Origin: Hysterangium stoloniferum
Lineage: Eukaryota; Basidiomycota; Agaricomycetes; Hysterangiales; Hysterangiaceae
Assembly: GCA_015178975.1 (NCBI GenBank)
Contig: WHVD01000140.1
Span: 124,001-188,000 of the forward strand
Length of the DNA: 64,000 bases
Direction of reading: 5' to 3'
Positions 63,786 through 64,000 of this stretch are shown one piece after another. A program made the translations under genes and the position numbers. The stretch's first letter is position 1. The number at the start of each line of letters is the position of its first letter. The notes under the pieces were generated by a model. The model did no database searches. It was not told the origin of the DNA and was given only the letters and a program-made list of their open reading frames with translations.

Positions 63786-64000
63786 TTCTCCTTGTGAACA
63801 TTGTGAACATTGTTTCTGTTCTTTAAATGGTTTCCTTTTTAACAGAATTTCTGTTCTTTGAAGACTTTCCATTTGAAAAGAAATATGATCCATCAAGGAG
63901 AACAAGCAAGAATTGAAAATAAAATTCAATAAATCAAAATAAAATACAGTAAAATACAATGAATCAAAATACAATACAATGAATCAAAATACAATACAAT

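Larger units (their letters stand above)
61393..64000 (+). repeat. M unit 4, hit twice by LTR S2, runs off the window
   Basis: Header 61393-61474 (tttggggggcttcaccccct, 'aacaagccggagcctgcag'). The 'caaagtgactgcccca...agcaagg' block is present twice (61949-61990 and 62034-62064). Then come 'ttgcttggtgggttgtgg', a gggagcattttcaccc array (62690-63050), a tttcccatgcc array (63060-63180), 'ggagaaggattacatatcc', an aataaaatac array (63240-63385) and a 19-bp array (63470-63785). Another 'gttctttgaagactttcc' and an aataaaatac array run to the window end. Confidence 0.7.

Noticed and set aside
63402-63974. 190-codon minus-strand ORF (TKGTNGYKRNQ repeats)
   Set aside because: Pure translation of the 19-bp minisatellite; the same holds for 57955-58305 and 49666-49918.

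Overview
The window is a transposon-dense piece of a fungal genome, most likely an Agaricomycete (mushroom-forming basidiomycete). The evidence is 43-56 bp introns with GT..AG ends, Ty3/gypsy chromoviruses, a retroelement with a tyrosine recombinase, and an alpha/beta-hydrolase + NB-ARC + TPR gene of the fungal NLR type. The species cannot be told. Only two protein-coding units look close to functional: the NLR-type gene (40.2-45.0 kb) and a Tc1/mariner transposase (58.7-59.8 kb). I saw no tRNA, rRNA or CRISPR.

Layout. 1-2.3 kb: LTR remnants, including a solo LTR with an exact 5-bp target duplication. 2.3-19.2 kb: one Ty3/gypsy chromovirus (A) split by a second gypsy (B, 3006-8503) and by a Ty1/copia element (9847-16095, antisense). 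The copia element is itself split by a 1255-bp solo LTR. Each insertion is marked by target duplications, and the host ORFs read across the joins. 19.3-20.2 kb: an intron-containing antisense gene with a Zn2Cys6-like Cys pattern, just downstream of an LTR. 20.4-27.7 kb: more LTRs, Tc1-like remnants and an unrecognised ORF. 27.7-34.0 kb: a 6.3-kb CACTA-like DNA transposon with long inverted repeats and subterminal tandem arrays. 34.0-35.6 kb: unassigned and relatively CpG-rich. 35.6-40.0 kb: a gag / RT-RNase H / tyrosine-recombinase retroelement. 40.2-45.0 kb: the NLR-type gene with near-identical TPR repeats. 45.5-48.4 kb: a decayed gypsy (C). 48.4-53.4 kb: LTR and Tc1 remnants and minisatellites. 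53.4-55.4 kb: a Helitron-type helicase. 55.4-64.0 kb: repeated copies of a modular non-coding unit ('M'), repeatedly invaded by one LTR family, a fold-back element and Tc1.

Two themes cut across the window. First, nearly every nonsense codon in otherwise readable transposon frames is a TGA where the family has arginine, as expected if CGA became TGA by CpG deamination. Second, insertions are stacked up to three deep, so target duplications give a relative history. The least familiar objects are the M array with its integration hotspot, and an 18-nt motif shared by several LTR families.
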